Shown here one piece after another: positions 22,210 to 38,570 of a stretch of 64,000 nucleotides of DNA; position 1 is the stretch's first letter; every line of letters begins with the position of its first letter. Origin of the DNA: Roridomyces roridus. Lineage: Eukaryota > Basidiomycota > Agaricomycetes > Agaricales > Mycenaceae. Below the pieces are notes generated by a model. That model was not told where the DNA came from and did no database searches. It saw nothing but the letters and a program-made list of their open reading frames with translations. A program made the translations under genes and the position numbers. Where the stretch lies: the NCBI GenBank assembly GCA_029378245.1, contig JARKIF010000003.1, positions 3,100,001 through 3,164,000 on the forward strand, written 5' to 3'.

Positions 22210-23287
22210 TTAATGCTGGGAAACTAGGGATTGCAACTGAGCGCCAAAGGGTGTACCAAACAACCTAAAGTCAAACGACTGCCCTACGATCTTTTCTGTG
22301 GCCTTCCAAAGCTGCGACGCCCGTTCCTATGATACAGATACCACGTCAAAACTCGAAAGGAGAATATAGAATGACTTGACTCACAGGATCAGTCGAATGG
22401 GGCGCGACATCGTCCTTCGTAACCTGGCAGTCTCTGAGATACGCGCCAGACTTGTCTGCAAAGTGCCTTCGATCAGCATCGTATGGACATGTTTCGAACA
22501 AGGCAGAAACAAACCGGACAGCCCGGGGTCGAAGGCCGCCACGACAGTTCTGCGATCATAGGTAAATGGAAAGAATGCAGGCCAACTTGAGAACTCACGT
22601 GGCAGCGCCCTCAGAAACTGTCTTCCACTCATACGGCAGGTCCTTGTTCGGTTGGCCGTCCGCGTCAAGAATCTCTGTTGGGCTTGCGTCAACCGAGTAT
22701 CGGGCAAGTCTCCCAATAAAACTCACTGTATTCCTGCAAATCAGCCAGACTCCCGGGCTTGGACATAAGACCGGAATAGATCACTTTGGACAAGGGGTTG
22801 AGGAAAAAAAGAGCCCGTGAACTGGGGAAAGGGACACTTACAGCCTGGATGCAACGTATAGACGTTGACCTTTCCTTTCAAGCGGCTGGCCAGCTCGACC
22901 GTGGTGAGTACGTTCGCACTCTTGGTGTCATTATACGGCTCAAACACGGTCTTGTACTTCTCCGGCGTCGGCTGAGCGAGTGTGCTGATATCGAGTCCCG
23001 GAGTGAACGCGTGTGCGTCGCTGGAGATGAAGATGACGCGCGGCGTCAAGCTTGGTGTGCGAGAAGCGACGATCTTGGGCAGGACGAGATTTGTGAAGAG
23101 GAAGGGGCCGATGTGGTTGGTGGCCATCTGACGCTCGAGGCCATCTTCGGTGACGGAGAATTTGGCAGGGGTCGCTGCGGCGTTGTTGATCAGAATCTGA
23201 GAGACTGGTGTTCAGGCTGGGAAGCATAGGGATAAAGCGGTACGGACATGCAGCGGCTCGGGGTAGGCGTTGACTTCCGCGGCAGCC
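22210..23287 (-). pseudogene. SDR copy B, missing its N-terminal cofactor domain
   Basis: Relative to SDR-A, the middle and end are well kept: AAEVNAYPEPLH, KFSVTEDGLERQMATNHIGP, EPYNDTKSANVLTTVE, NVYTLHPG, and a tail to TAA at 22210-22212 with the same intron between GLS and DKSGAYL. The first exons, including TGTSIGGIG, are absent. At 23287 the sequence switches to the AAFDPALS segment of another copy. Without a Rossmann motif it cannot be a working dehydrogenase, so it is a fusion product of unequal recombination between tandem copies. Confidence 0.75.
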
Positions 23288-24140
23288 TTGGGTACGTACT
23301 TAGCAACGAACCGGAGAGTGCAGGGTCGAAGGCCGCTACAACAGTTCTGCATCGATCATAAGGCTAGGGAATGCAGTTCAGCATGATTCAGCCTCACGTT
23401 GCGGCGCCATCGGGTTTGTTGGGTTGCCTGTCTTTGTCCAGGATGTCTTTTGCGCAGCGTCAACCCAATATCAGGCAAGCTAGCCTCGCAAAACCTATTT
23501 TATCCTTGATAATCAGCCAGAGTGTCGGGTCAGGACGGCGATTCAACATCCAAGATCATCGATCAGGACAAGGTCACTCAATGGCTCACATCCCCGATGC
23601 AACGTATGAACGTTGACCTTTTGTTGACCTTCTCTTTCAAGCGGCACGCCAGCTCGCAGTGATGGCCCTAAGGCCTTAATTATAGACCCTCCGAATAATT
23701 AAGGCCTTAGGCCTTAGGTTAAGACCTTAGGGCTTAGGCAGCCTCAGCCCTTAGATCCCAAAAAGGAAATAATTTCTCATCATACACAGACCAACTGGAA
23801 CCATTCAAGCAACAGCTATGGAGCTCGAAACCAACTCAAAACGGGCAAGTGTGTCATATGTGAGCTATAGACAATATCCCTATCAGGAGCAACAACTCAC
23901 ACTGGGATGAACAGGAGTGCCGGGTGTTTGCCGGATGCCGATCCATCAAAATTGATCCCATTGGTAAGCCTTAGGCCTTAGGTTGAAAACCAGGCTCCAA
24001 GCTAAGGCTTAGCCTCAGGGCTTAATTAAGGCCTAAGGCCTTAGGACGAACCTCAGGCCTTAGGCCTTAGGGCCAACACTGCCAGCTCGACCGTGGTGAG
24101 TGCGCTGGCGCTCTTGGTGGTCCGAACTATTCTCTGAGTC
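23288..24140 (-). pseudogene. SDR copy C fragment, split by a hAT MITE
   Basis: Pieces on the minus strand correspond to the SDR helix TKSASALTTVELA (about 24070-24130), then after the MITE RLKEKV (about 23630), and further stops and remnants of the PNKPDGAAT and TVVAAFDPALS segments. Several stop codons and gaps make it non-functional. Confidence 0.7.
23657..24081. mobile_element. Non-autonomous hAT element (MITE), 425 bp, with 8-bp target duplication
   Basis: The ends are inverted: CAGTGATGGCCCTAAGGCC at the left and CAGTGTTGGCCCTAAGGCC read inward from the right (18 of 19 identical). It is flanked by the direct repeat CCAGCTCG at 23649-23656 and 24082-24089. Both the CAGTG terminus and the 8-bp duplication are diagnostic of hAT transposons. 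Both subterminal regions are packed with AAGGCCTTAGG-type repeats, presumably transposase-binding sites. It encodes nothing. The uninterrupted target is readable in SDR copy B (GGCCAGCTCGACCGTGG), confirming the insertion site. Confidence 0.92.
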
Positions 24141-24149
24141 TTACTTGGT

Positions 24150-24593
24150 GAAGTCGTTCGCCCAATGGCAATCGCATTGCAATCGCCTTCCAATCGCCTG
24201 AAGATTGCGGGAATGCGATCTGAATTGGGATAAGCAGTTGTGGTGGGAGTTGGCCGTTCCCGCGCGGGACCTATGGCTTTCATAACATAACATAACATAA
24301 CATCTAGGCCCACGTAGGCCATCAATGACCGTGATGTCGGTCGCTCCCGCTTTTGAATACGGTACCTGGCCTTCTGAGATGCCACCCGGCTGGGTTGGAA
24401 ATATCTCAGCCCTTAACCTGCCCTAACCTGGGGTTCTGCCCTAAGAGCCGGAATAAAAAATGACACTTGTTTTATAAGCATGCCGACCCTGCCGATTGGG
24501 TCGCCATGTGGCCGCTTATCTGACACACCGGAACACTTTCCTCGTTTATTCTTTCCACCTCGCTATCGCAGTGACGCTCCCCCCGCAAACAGT
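24150..24593 (+). promoter_or_regulatory. Upstream region of the ABC transporter
   Basis: It contains a CATAA pentanucleotide run (about 24279-24302) and a TTTATAAG TATA-like box near 24471. No gene is seen. Confidence 0.35.
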
Positions 24594-30212
<5,619 letters not shown>

Positions 30213-30338
30213 GTTCAAGTGAAGTTATCCGTATTTCAAGTATCTATCTCATCAATATCTATTCATTATATCCCTCCCATATCAGAACAATAACCACTTC
30301 AGAAATTCCTTCTTCTTCCCCTGCTCGCTATGCGGATC

Positions 30339-30979
30339 CTAAAGGTCGAGTAAACGGGAAGCGTACACGATCCGTTGGGCCTCTGGTCCACCGTGCAAGT
30401 AGCAGCGCGCCCGATCGGCGGGGTCCTCTAGGGTGCAAGGCGCTTGCCGCGCTTTGGCGATGTCGGCGCTCTGCTGCCTTGTGAGGTCGCCGCAGACGGG
30501 TCTGTGGCACGTAACCTCTGGACCGAGCTGTCCCTTGGGCCAGGACGAGTCGATGGGGGCTGAGCGACGCGTACGGCGAATCTGATCATGGCGATGGCGG
30601 CGGTACTCTGCCAGCCTTGCACTGGTGGTTTTAAGAGTGAGCCTAGCGTGGCATGATTGGAGAAGAGGATGGCATACCTTATGAGGCGTTCCTCGTCCTC
30701 GGTCCTGTGTATAGACAAGGTGCGCTCCCGCTGCATATCGAGGTCCGTGTCCGGGGATTCTCCTGCGACGGCACTGGCGGAAGTCTCGTCGCTGCGATGT
30801 TGGTCTGGGTGCGTGTTGGATATCCTAACGTAAGGGGGCAGTCAGTGAGCTGGAGTGGCAAGAAGAGCGCGGGTGGTTACGCACTCTTGGTTCGTCGGGG
30901 CCTGTGCTTGGGGCTCTCCCGTCGATGGGTGTGTAGGAAAAGGCTGGGTGTGCATGTGGGGTGCGGTGATGTCCTCCAT
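30339..30979 (-). CDS. Hypothetical small, charged protein
   Basis: A three-exon model: ATG 30979 (MEDITAPHMHTQPF), splice to ISNTHPDQHRSDETSASAVA through MQRERTLSIHRTEDEERLI, then a long open exon RLAEYRRHRHDQIRRTRRS to RIVYASRLLDL with TAG at 30339-30341. The two introns have GT-AG ends and restore one frame. About 175 residues: acidic/Ser-rich first, strongly basic in the middle, four cysteines near CHRPVCGD. No family is recognised. The tail-to-tail layout with the ABC gene (126 bp apart) and the open third exon argue that it is real. Confidence 0.45.
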
Positions 30980-31696
30980 GTACAAGTTGGTAGTCGTGGT
31001 GGTGGTTCAACAGAAGAGGCGCTGTGGCACGTGACCTTGGCCTCCGAATTTATAGGATTGGATTCAGGCCCATTGTGCCTCAGTTTAGATAATGGGATGG
31101 ATCAACCGAGCCAAACACGTGCAGGTGTTTGGAGCCGCCATTGTGTGTCGCTTTGGGATCAGGTGATATGAGCTAACCGAACAATGGCTCTCGAGGCGTG
31201 CACGCGTTGCGCTTTAAGCATTCAAATTTCTCCATTCAACCGCTGGTGACTCAAGATGGGGAGCTCGCCAATAGATGCTTGCATCGCGAGATAATGTTGC
31301 CTGGCGGCTTCCTCTTCCCAACTTTCGGAGTGTTTCGCCCTGCCTTGCTCGCACAGAATCGACTGGCAGACCTCCTGTTTGCTGCTCCGAGTGTCTGCAT
31401 CTCTTCATCATGATCAGGCGACCTACCTACGCTACTCAAATAAAAAATGCAAATCACAACTATTACTGGCAGGTGTCGAATCGAACGAGTCTCCACTGGT
31501 TTCCACAGGGGCTTTCAAACACTGGAAAAGGCTCGTATCCCGATGATCAAGTACATTTGGAATCACACTGGCTTCTTCGTTTAAGTATTCAGAGCTCAAC
31601 ATGCCGTTAAATTCAACATGCCGCGACGGATACACATCATGCGATCGGCAACTAAGACACCGGTTCCGGTTGATCACCATCTCTCTCTTCTCCACC
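30980..31696. promoter_or_regulatory. Shared upstream region of two divergent genes
   Basis: 717 bp between the hypothetical gene (minus) and the MDR gene (plus). No clear TATA box or conserved protein is seen. Confidence 0.35.
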
Positions 31697-33113
31697 ATGT
31701 CCCCCACACTCCCTCGCACGACCAAGGCCCTCATTCTGCGCCAATCGCCTCCGGAACGCTCTCCCCTGTTCCATGACGCTATCTTCCAGGACCAGCCCAT
31801 CCCTGCGCTCAAAAAGGGCGAAGTACTAGTCAAGATTAACGCAGCTGCATTCAATCACCGCGAGGTCCGTCCCAGTGCTCTACTCGACGGCTCGAACGAC
31901 ATTCAAACGAGAGTAGTTGTGGATTCGCAAAGGGATGTATCCAAGAATCAAGCCTGGAACGACGTTTGGAGCGGATGGTGCAGGTGCGTCGTATTCGGCT
32001 CGCCGGTACACACATTCACAAGGGATTTCAGGAAAGGTAGTTGCGGCTTTCGACCCGGCTGACTCCCTACTCTCCAAACGCGTATTCCTCACCCCAGCGC
32101 ATGGCTGGGTGAGCGATCCGAATGGTCCCGAGTCCAAGTGCGTAGTACATCTGCTCCAGCTGTCGGCTGCCAACGTGGCAAACGCAGTTTCGGAATCCTA
32201 GGTAGCTCCGCATTCCCTCCGATTGGCACCTTCTCCGAGTACGTCGCTGTCAGTCGGGACGAAGTCATCCCCACGCCGGCGCACCTCACCGACGAGCAAG
32301 CCGCCGCCTTCCCGCTTGCAGGGCTTACTGCTTGGAGGTGCGTGTTGCATTCATACAGACTCGACGCCCAACTGAGATGAATACGTACGGGCAGAGCGGT
32401 CTCAGTCCTCGCTGGCGTCCAAGCGGGTCAAAACGTCCTTATCACAGGTATCGGCGGCGGCGTCGCCCTCATCGCGATGCAGTTCTGCCTCGCCATGGGA
32501 GCATCGGTGTACGTGACGAGCGGGAGTCAGGACAAGATCGACAGGGCGGTGCGTATGGGCGCAAAGGGCGGGGCTTCATATAAAGATGGTACGTCCTGGC
32601 TGAATCTGCTCCCTCCCTGTGAAAAGTGATATGCGAACGACAGCCAAATGGCCCGCACAAATCGGAGCCCAACTCAAGAAAAACACGCCCGCCCGACCGA
32701 CCCTCGACGCCGTCATTGATGGCGGGGGCGCCGAGATAATGCAACAAGTCTCGGGGCAGTTGAAGCACGGAGGCAAGGTCGTGTGTTATGGCATGACGGG
32801 CAGTCCGACCAAGATTACGCTGACGATGGGGGAGGTTATGCGTAATCAGCAGTTGTTGGGTGCGTTGCTTCTTCGTCCAGTCTTTTGTCATCCGTGAATT
32901 GACTTGATTGCCCCAGGTTCGATGATGGGCTCTCGAGCGGACCTCATCGCGGCCACGGCTTTTATCTCGAAACACAAGATCGTGCCGGTCGTGGATACTG
33001 TCCTGCAAGGATTGGAGAGTGCCGAGGAGGGATTCGAGATGATGAAGAGGTGGGGGCAGTTTGGGAAGATTGTCGTCAGGGTGGGGAAGGATGCGGAGAA
33101 GGCGCGGTTGTGA
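31697..33113 (+). CDS. Medium-chain (MDR) zinc-type alcohol dehydrogenase / quinone-oxidoreductase-like protein
   Basis: ATG 31697 (MSPTLPRTTKALILRQ). The GroES-like domain has KKGEVLVKINAAAFNHRE, RKGMYPRIKPGTTFGADGAG and SSAFPPIGTFSEYVAV. The Rossmann half has LTDEQAAAFPLAGLTAW, VLITGIGGGVALIAMQ, GASVYVTSGSQDKI, LDAVIDGGGAEI, and the C-terminal VPVVDTVLQGLESAEEGFEMM; TGA is at 33111-33113. The GXGXXG-type NAD(P)H site is present. Structural zinc cysteines are not visible, as in the YogA/quinone-oxidoreductase branch, which reduces quinones or enones without zinc. All splice joins tested keep frame. It could act late in a pathway on a prenylated quinone, but that is inference. Confidence 0.88.
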
Positions 33114-34686
33114 GCGCGGGGGAGGCGGAGGGAGAGGACCTTGCATGTACCAACAATCTATTACCAATGCAAACCGGGTCGAGAGTGTTCCCTGTCCTCT
33201 TGCAGTTGGTCGCCTAGCTGGTCGTTCGATTCGATCCTCGGCCATTAGATGGGTTGTGCAAAAGCCGCATGAGCCGCATGCGGCTCTGTGCGGCTTTTTG
33301 GCATTGTGCAAAGCCGCACGAACTAAATGACCTGTGATCGATTGGTGACACACTGCGGATCAATTTGAGATCATTCTGGCATTGATGGCCGCTCTTGGTG
33401 GGTGCCGGACCAGTCATGCGAGCCACCTGCCGCACTGCGAGCCGCATCTGACGGAAATGGGTAAGGGCTCCACCATGACCTCAGAACGTGAGTCAACATC
33501 CTTGCTGTCCACAGGCTCCACCAAGGCTCCACACTGATTGTTTGCCGTGATGGCCGTGATCGGCATCCCTCGAAGCATCATACAGGCCTGGTTTTCGTTG
33601 ATAGTTCACCGCGCCGTTGTTAGCCACAGCAGAGCCCGTGGTCCAGCGGATTTCAGCCGAAGAGGCGAGAGATGATGGTGTTTCGGGAGAGGGAGCCACC
33701 AGCAAACAAACACCGACAATTTCTCGGTGGTCCACCAAGGATCATCGATCAGGACGAAATGTAAAAACATCGTTTTGAACCTTTTATCGTTTTGGGCTCG
33801 AGTCGAACGGGTGCACCAACCCAATGAGTATCTTCTCAGACGTAAACCGAGAAGCGGATCGCCTTTCGTGGCTCGTCTCATGGGTGGTTGTATATTACAT
33901 AGTACAAGATGTGCCTCCGCTTCGCTCCGGCAGGACGTGCATCGTGAACAGGAAAATGGAATGTGCATTATTACTCTTGAGTTCAGCTAGGACATTCGAT
34001 GTATGTAAATCCACTAGATGGTTGGAGATGCGGAAGCCCGGAGTGCGGCGCAGTCCAAGTGAGCCACATCTCGTGACATTGCAGCAGTGCCGGATATTGC
34101 CAAGAGCGACGACCATTGATGGTAGGTTGCAATTTGTGCACAATGCTGATACACAGAGTTCAGGTGGCGAGTTGTTCGAGATCACAGATTGCGGTGGACA
34201 GGGACACGTTGGAACTGCCGGAGCATCAGCCGAAATCCAGGGCAGCAGCGACCAGTCGAGATTTTGCAGGGTTGAGAGCTCAGAGTACTGTTTGCGTGGC
34301 GGTGGAGGAACCCAGTCCATAGCGGAGAATAAGATCCTGGAGCGATGATTTTGAGATTCGACGACCGATACAGCTGGAGGAATTCGAAGACAGGGACGGA
34401 ATGGTGGCTGAAGATGGGTTCAGAGGAAGTTTATATGGGACAGCTGCCGAAAGCATACGTATGCACGGCGACGCCTGAATCCCCCGAGAAGATCCGTCCT
34501 GGTAGCAACTGCTGTGGAGACCAGGTGGGCCCGAGAACGCGCGTTCTCGCCGAGCTGATTCTCGGTCAATAATGGAGAGAAGGCACTGCACCGCCTGCCA
34601 TGAGACACGTCAACAGAACAGAGGAAACCCAACCGGTCATAGTTTTCCCAAGTTCAAGGCTGATACGCCGCACTCGGCACGCATAC
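33114..34686. other. Intergenic with a hairpin, no supported gene
   Basis: It holds a GCCGCA-rich cluster: a near-perfect hairpin at about 33256-33298 and further GCCGCA units to about 33450. It also contains open frames on both strands around 33.8-34.6 kb without family signals. Confidence 0.4.
33256..33298. repeat. GCCGCA hairpin
   Basis: The arm AAAAGCCGCATGAGCCGC faces GCGGCTCTGTGCGGCTTTT, pairing almost completely. Confidence 0.6.
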
Positions 34687-34694
34687 GTCGCATC

Positions 34695-35300
34695 TAGTGA
34701 TGTTCAGGGCCGGGCTGGGCCTAAAAGCCCGGGCTTGGGCTGGGCTTGGGCAGGCTTGGGCTTGACATTTGCCGAGCCCGAGCCCGAGCCCGCATCAAGC
34801 CCGGCCCAAGCCTCAAGCCCGGGCTCGAGCCTGGGCTTGGTACAAGTTTTTTTTTTCTACTAGGAGACTTGCTTAAAGATTGGGTGTAAATGTATCTCTT
34901 GTATTGCCTGTGGCTGATTCAACTTGCATTGCAAGATAAAGGCTGGATCAGGCAAAACATGCACTCTTCCCGTGCGCGGAGTCATGCCGGCAGGAGCCGA
35001 AGCCTGATCTTGGAGCAGATCAGAGAATATTCTGAATATGGGTGAGTCAACTCACCTGTTCGGCAGCAAATGACACTCGGCAAGTGATAACCAGGCGCCG
35101 GAGAGCTTGCCGAGCGCCGGTGATTCGGCCTGCCTGATACACAGCCGAGCCCGGGCCTGGCGGGCTTCAGCGGGCCTGAGATTTCCCAAGCCCGAGCCCT
35201 GGGCCCTGTCAAGCCTGATGTCGGGCCAGGCTGGGCTTGATGAAGCCCGGGCCGGGCTTGGTCGGGCTTTCGGGCTCAAGCCCGGCCCTGAACATCACTA
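34695..35300. mobile_element. Non-autonomous hAT-type element, 606 bp, with perfect 8-bp target duplication
   Basis: The terminal inverted repeat TAGTGATGTTCAGGGCCGGG (22 bp in full) is identical at both ends. It is flanked by GTCGCATC at 34687-34694 and 35301-35308. The interior ends are filled with AGCCCGGGC/GGGCTTGGGC repeats, and the central part is unrelated and non-coding. The TAGTG start, 8-bp duplication and subterminal repeats match hAT-type MITEs and resemble the design of the element at 23657. The perfect ends and duplication suggest a recent insertion. Confidence 0.93.
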
Positions 35301-35308
35301 GTCGCATC

Positions 35309-36894
35309 GAGCCGGCGGTGCATCGCTCGAAAGGCTGTTGAACCGCGGCTTCGATATGAAAATGGAAGGAGATGCCGGTGGCGCTCGTGGGAGAAATTGA
35401 TGAAAAAGCTGTTGAGAAAGGACTTCGCTGGCGGCAAGATGAGGGAGGAAGACAAAGAGGGCTTTGGGCAAATGGGGATTGAACAAACAGGTGCAATGAC
35501 ACTAGAGACATCTCGTTAAAGAACGGATAATGCTCTGGAGTCTGCTTGCTTACATTTCAACCACACCGCATTATACCACTTCGTCATTCACCGGAAAAAA
35601 AATCACAGTGACATTACTCCTATAGCTCGAACTCGAATCCGAGCAGCTGCGTGGCTGGTACTTGAGGCGCGCGTCTAGACCTAGTCTGTCTGTGGTACTC
35701 CCATGTAACGACTCGGTTCTATATGGGCGTTTCCAGTGGTCTAAAAGTGTCAAGGATAGGCGTGCATACCGACAATGAAACAAAAACCCGCAAGACAGCC
35801 TCAAATCGAAGTTTTATCCGACGAGTCGGACCAAACATGCATTCTCTAATACACTTTCTGCCTCTACTGAACCACAGGTAAACTGGGGAAAAACTCGGTC
35901 GTGCGGGAAGTCACTGGTCCGCGCTAAGCCTCGGATCGAACGAGATGAGAACCTCCACGCAGAATTCTCAGGGAACACCGGCCAAGGCTGTATCTGTTCT
36001 TCCTTGGTGCGCCCCACGCATGCATATTGGAACTCGGCTCTTTCTTTCAAAATTCAAACCACCACTCATCCCTCGCGACTCGACCTTCCTCTGAAGCTGG
36101 ACCACTGTGGCTGAACACGGCGTCTCGGAGGACTTGACGCAACTCTTTGCTTGGAATGAGAAAAAAAAAGCGGCTAAAGCCAGGATGCTGATTCGACACT
36201 GCTCTTATCGCTTATTCATGGATCCCTTCTGTGGCAACTGTACAATGAAGAGGACTCTTGAAACTCAATTTTCTTGCGATCAAGCATCCTGGACCCCGGC
36301 ACAAAAAACATCCCCGCCTCGGATGGCAACACGGCTCGGTCTCGGATCGAACGAACACAACGAGTCTTGGCTAATGTGGCGGCCGGTATTGTCCGTCCAA
36401 CACTGCCTGGTGTCTGGTCTTGCAAAAATTCAGACTGCATGGAGAACACCTCGATTTCCGTACGTTTCTCAACAATCTATAAAAAGGACCTCGAACGGAT
36501 CTGCGGTGAATGGAATAAGAAGTGGACTTTGGCGCTGAAACACAGAGAAGGCGGGACGCTGATTTCATTCTTGTGACTACTTACCTACGTGATCCACACT
36601 GCAAAGAAAATTAGAAAAAAAAACAGTAACGGTCCAGCCATCGAACCACAAGTGCCTCGAATCGAACGAGGTGCAAGTTGCGGGACTTGCCCGACGATAT
36701 TGAACCAGGCAACATGCACGTTTACTCCCACACGTGTAAGTACCTCCCAACTGGTTTCAGAATAAGTAAATGCTCTTCCAACGGCGTATTTGGGCGGAGG
36801 CTCAAACCGATGACTAATGCGCTCTAAACCCAAGGGAGAAACCCAACACCACTGTATCGTATACGGTGGTACACAGGAATAAGCAAGTAGCTTA
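35309..36894. other. Gene-free repeat-rich stretch
   Basis: No conserved protein. Three copies of a CTCGRATCGAACG motif occur here (35930, 36341, 36656); read on the minus strand each resembles the T-arm/B-box of a tRNA gene. None folds into a full tRNA by eye. Confidence 0.4.
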
Positions 36895-38170
36895 TTTAGA
36901 TAACCAACACAGACACGAGCTCGTAGCGAGTGTATTCAATCGAGTGTTCAGACGAGTAAAAGTCCCAATACAGGTCCTTATACAGGTAGTAGGTTGTGGA
37001 GGGAGAAAGTAATAAGTTTATTCCGAAGGAAAGTGGTATTTCCAAGGGACGGGTATTAGGTTCAGTCGAGACTGGAACAAGCAACCCTTTTGGTAGATTG
37101 TATAGCTTCTCAGCTGTAGTTGATAAGATTGATGTAGTAGGTGGGTTGGTGGTCAAACACCGATCGTATTCCTTATTCCGAAACTTCGCAACTCGATTCT
37201 ACTCTTCTTCCCGACTGGTACTGAGATTCCCTAGCCAAATACGACGATGTTCCAACGACTTGACTTGACTGATTGCTTAATAGATTCTTGATTGAGGCGA
37301 GTACGACGATTTGGTTTCAACGATGACGACGATTCCGATTCAAAATAATATGATTCCAACTAGTACAAACTTTAAGAAGCCACTATCCAACACAGTGCAC
37401 CTCGAAAGCCCAAGCACAACCCTTTAGAGACGCTAATGCGTACAACAGACGGGGGTGATTGTTCGGCCTCCAAGGGAACACTCTACCTAGTTATATACAA
37501 GTCCGGCAATCTAATAAATAATACAGGAATGCGATCCTCGCAACGCAATTAGGGTATCCTTGCTATTTCATTGGTCTACAGGTTGGATGGCGCCATCCTC
37601 GCACCATCCCAAGCTCAGTCAGCCGTCGATCCATCATGTTTCAGGTTGGTAAGGCTGATGCCGAGGGTCGGAAGTCGAGTTCCATTATTCCCATCTTCCG
37701 TCTTCTGCGCTATCGTTCCAGGACCGGATAGTACTGGTCCGAAGCTTTAATTCGATACCCATATCTTGGGTATCCCGTCGTTAAAGACACTATTCCGAAG
37801 CTCGCAAGTAGTGATTCCAGAGTGCTCCCGTGTTCCGAGATCACGGACCAGGCACACGGTCTTCCGGCGCCATCGTTCCGGTTGGTAATGACTCCAACTG
37901 AGGCCTCGATCGTGATCGATGACTCAACCATCCGCTTATTCCCAATTGCTGCTAATTCCCTTGTAACCATCGGATTGAACCAGAGCTCAACGACTTGGTT
38001 ATAAGATATTCCCATTGGTAAGAGGACTAGCACGAACTCCTACGTGTTTCGGAGTGGGTCCGTCGGTCATCTTAGGTTCCCCTTCGACCCGTACAGTACA
38101 CCATGCATCGTAATCCTACTAGCTGCCTCTGGGCTCAGCACTAGCGCTCTCGTGAGATGATACCACTGTT
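36895..38170 (-). mobile_element. LTR-like repeat, copy 1 (minus orientation)
   Basis: Read on the minus strand it starts near GTGGTATCATCTCACGAG and contains TGAGCCCAGAGGCAG, then ACTGTACGGGTCGAAGGGG. A TGTATATAACTAGG TATA box lies about 675 nt in, and it ends near GAGCTCGTGTCTGTGTTGG. The same ordered blocks, diverged, occur on the plus strand at 42101-43430. Length, internal TATA box and lack of a long frame fit a solo LTR. Confidence 0.6.
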
Positions 38171-38570
38171 GGTTATAAGAGAAATCACGAAATTTCACGT
38201 ATTCCTAGCGTGTTCATTTTGCAGGCGTATCACCGAATCAGGTCACGGTAGAATTCGAAGACATGGACCCGGACCCTGATGCATATCGCGTGCAGCTCCG
38301 CCGTGTGGTGAAACGTTCGTACAGGCCCAGGTAGATTTCCCATACAATCATACCCCTTGGTTCAATTCCTGATGAATGTACTACCCACCTCTCAAGTTTT
38401 TTTGTCTGTCTTATCGCAACCCTTTGTCGATATTTTCCTCCCTCTACCACACCACAGGTTCACCAGCCAACCACCAGCGGTCGGTATCTCCCGTTCGCAG
38501 TGAAAATCCAAACTTCATTCTACTTGATAGTGATACATTCATTCATTCCGGGAAAAAAAACACCACACCC
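38171..38570. other. 3' flank of the receptor-like gene
   Basis: No gene; only T-rich tracts. Confidence 0.3.

Noticed and set aside
22400..22520. Apparent one-base frameshift in SDR copy B relative to copy A
   Set aside because: The differing stretch is an intron (GTTTGT...TTGCAG) in both copies; after splicing both read GLSDK(S/T)GAYLRDC in frame.
23657..24081. CRISPR-like or satellite array because of the repeated AAGGCCTTAGG
   Set aside because: The repeats are confined to the two ends of one element with TIRs and an 8-bp target duplication, which fits a hAT MITE.
33824..34591. Overlapping frames on both strands upstream of the second MITE
   Set aside because: No consistent exon chain or family similarity on either strand.
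36595..36840. A tRNA gene, suggested by the CGTTCGATTCGAGG stretch
   Set aside because: No matching acceptor, D or anticodon arms can be drawn at the correct spacing.
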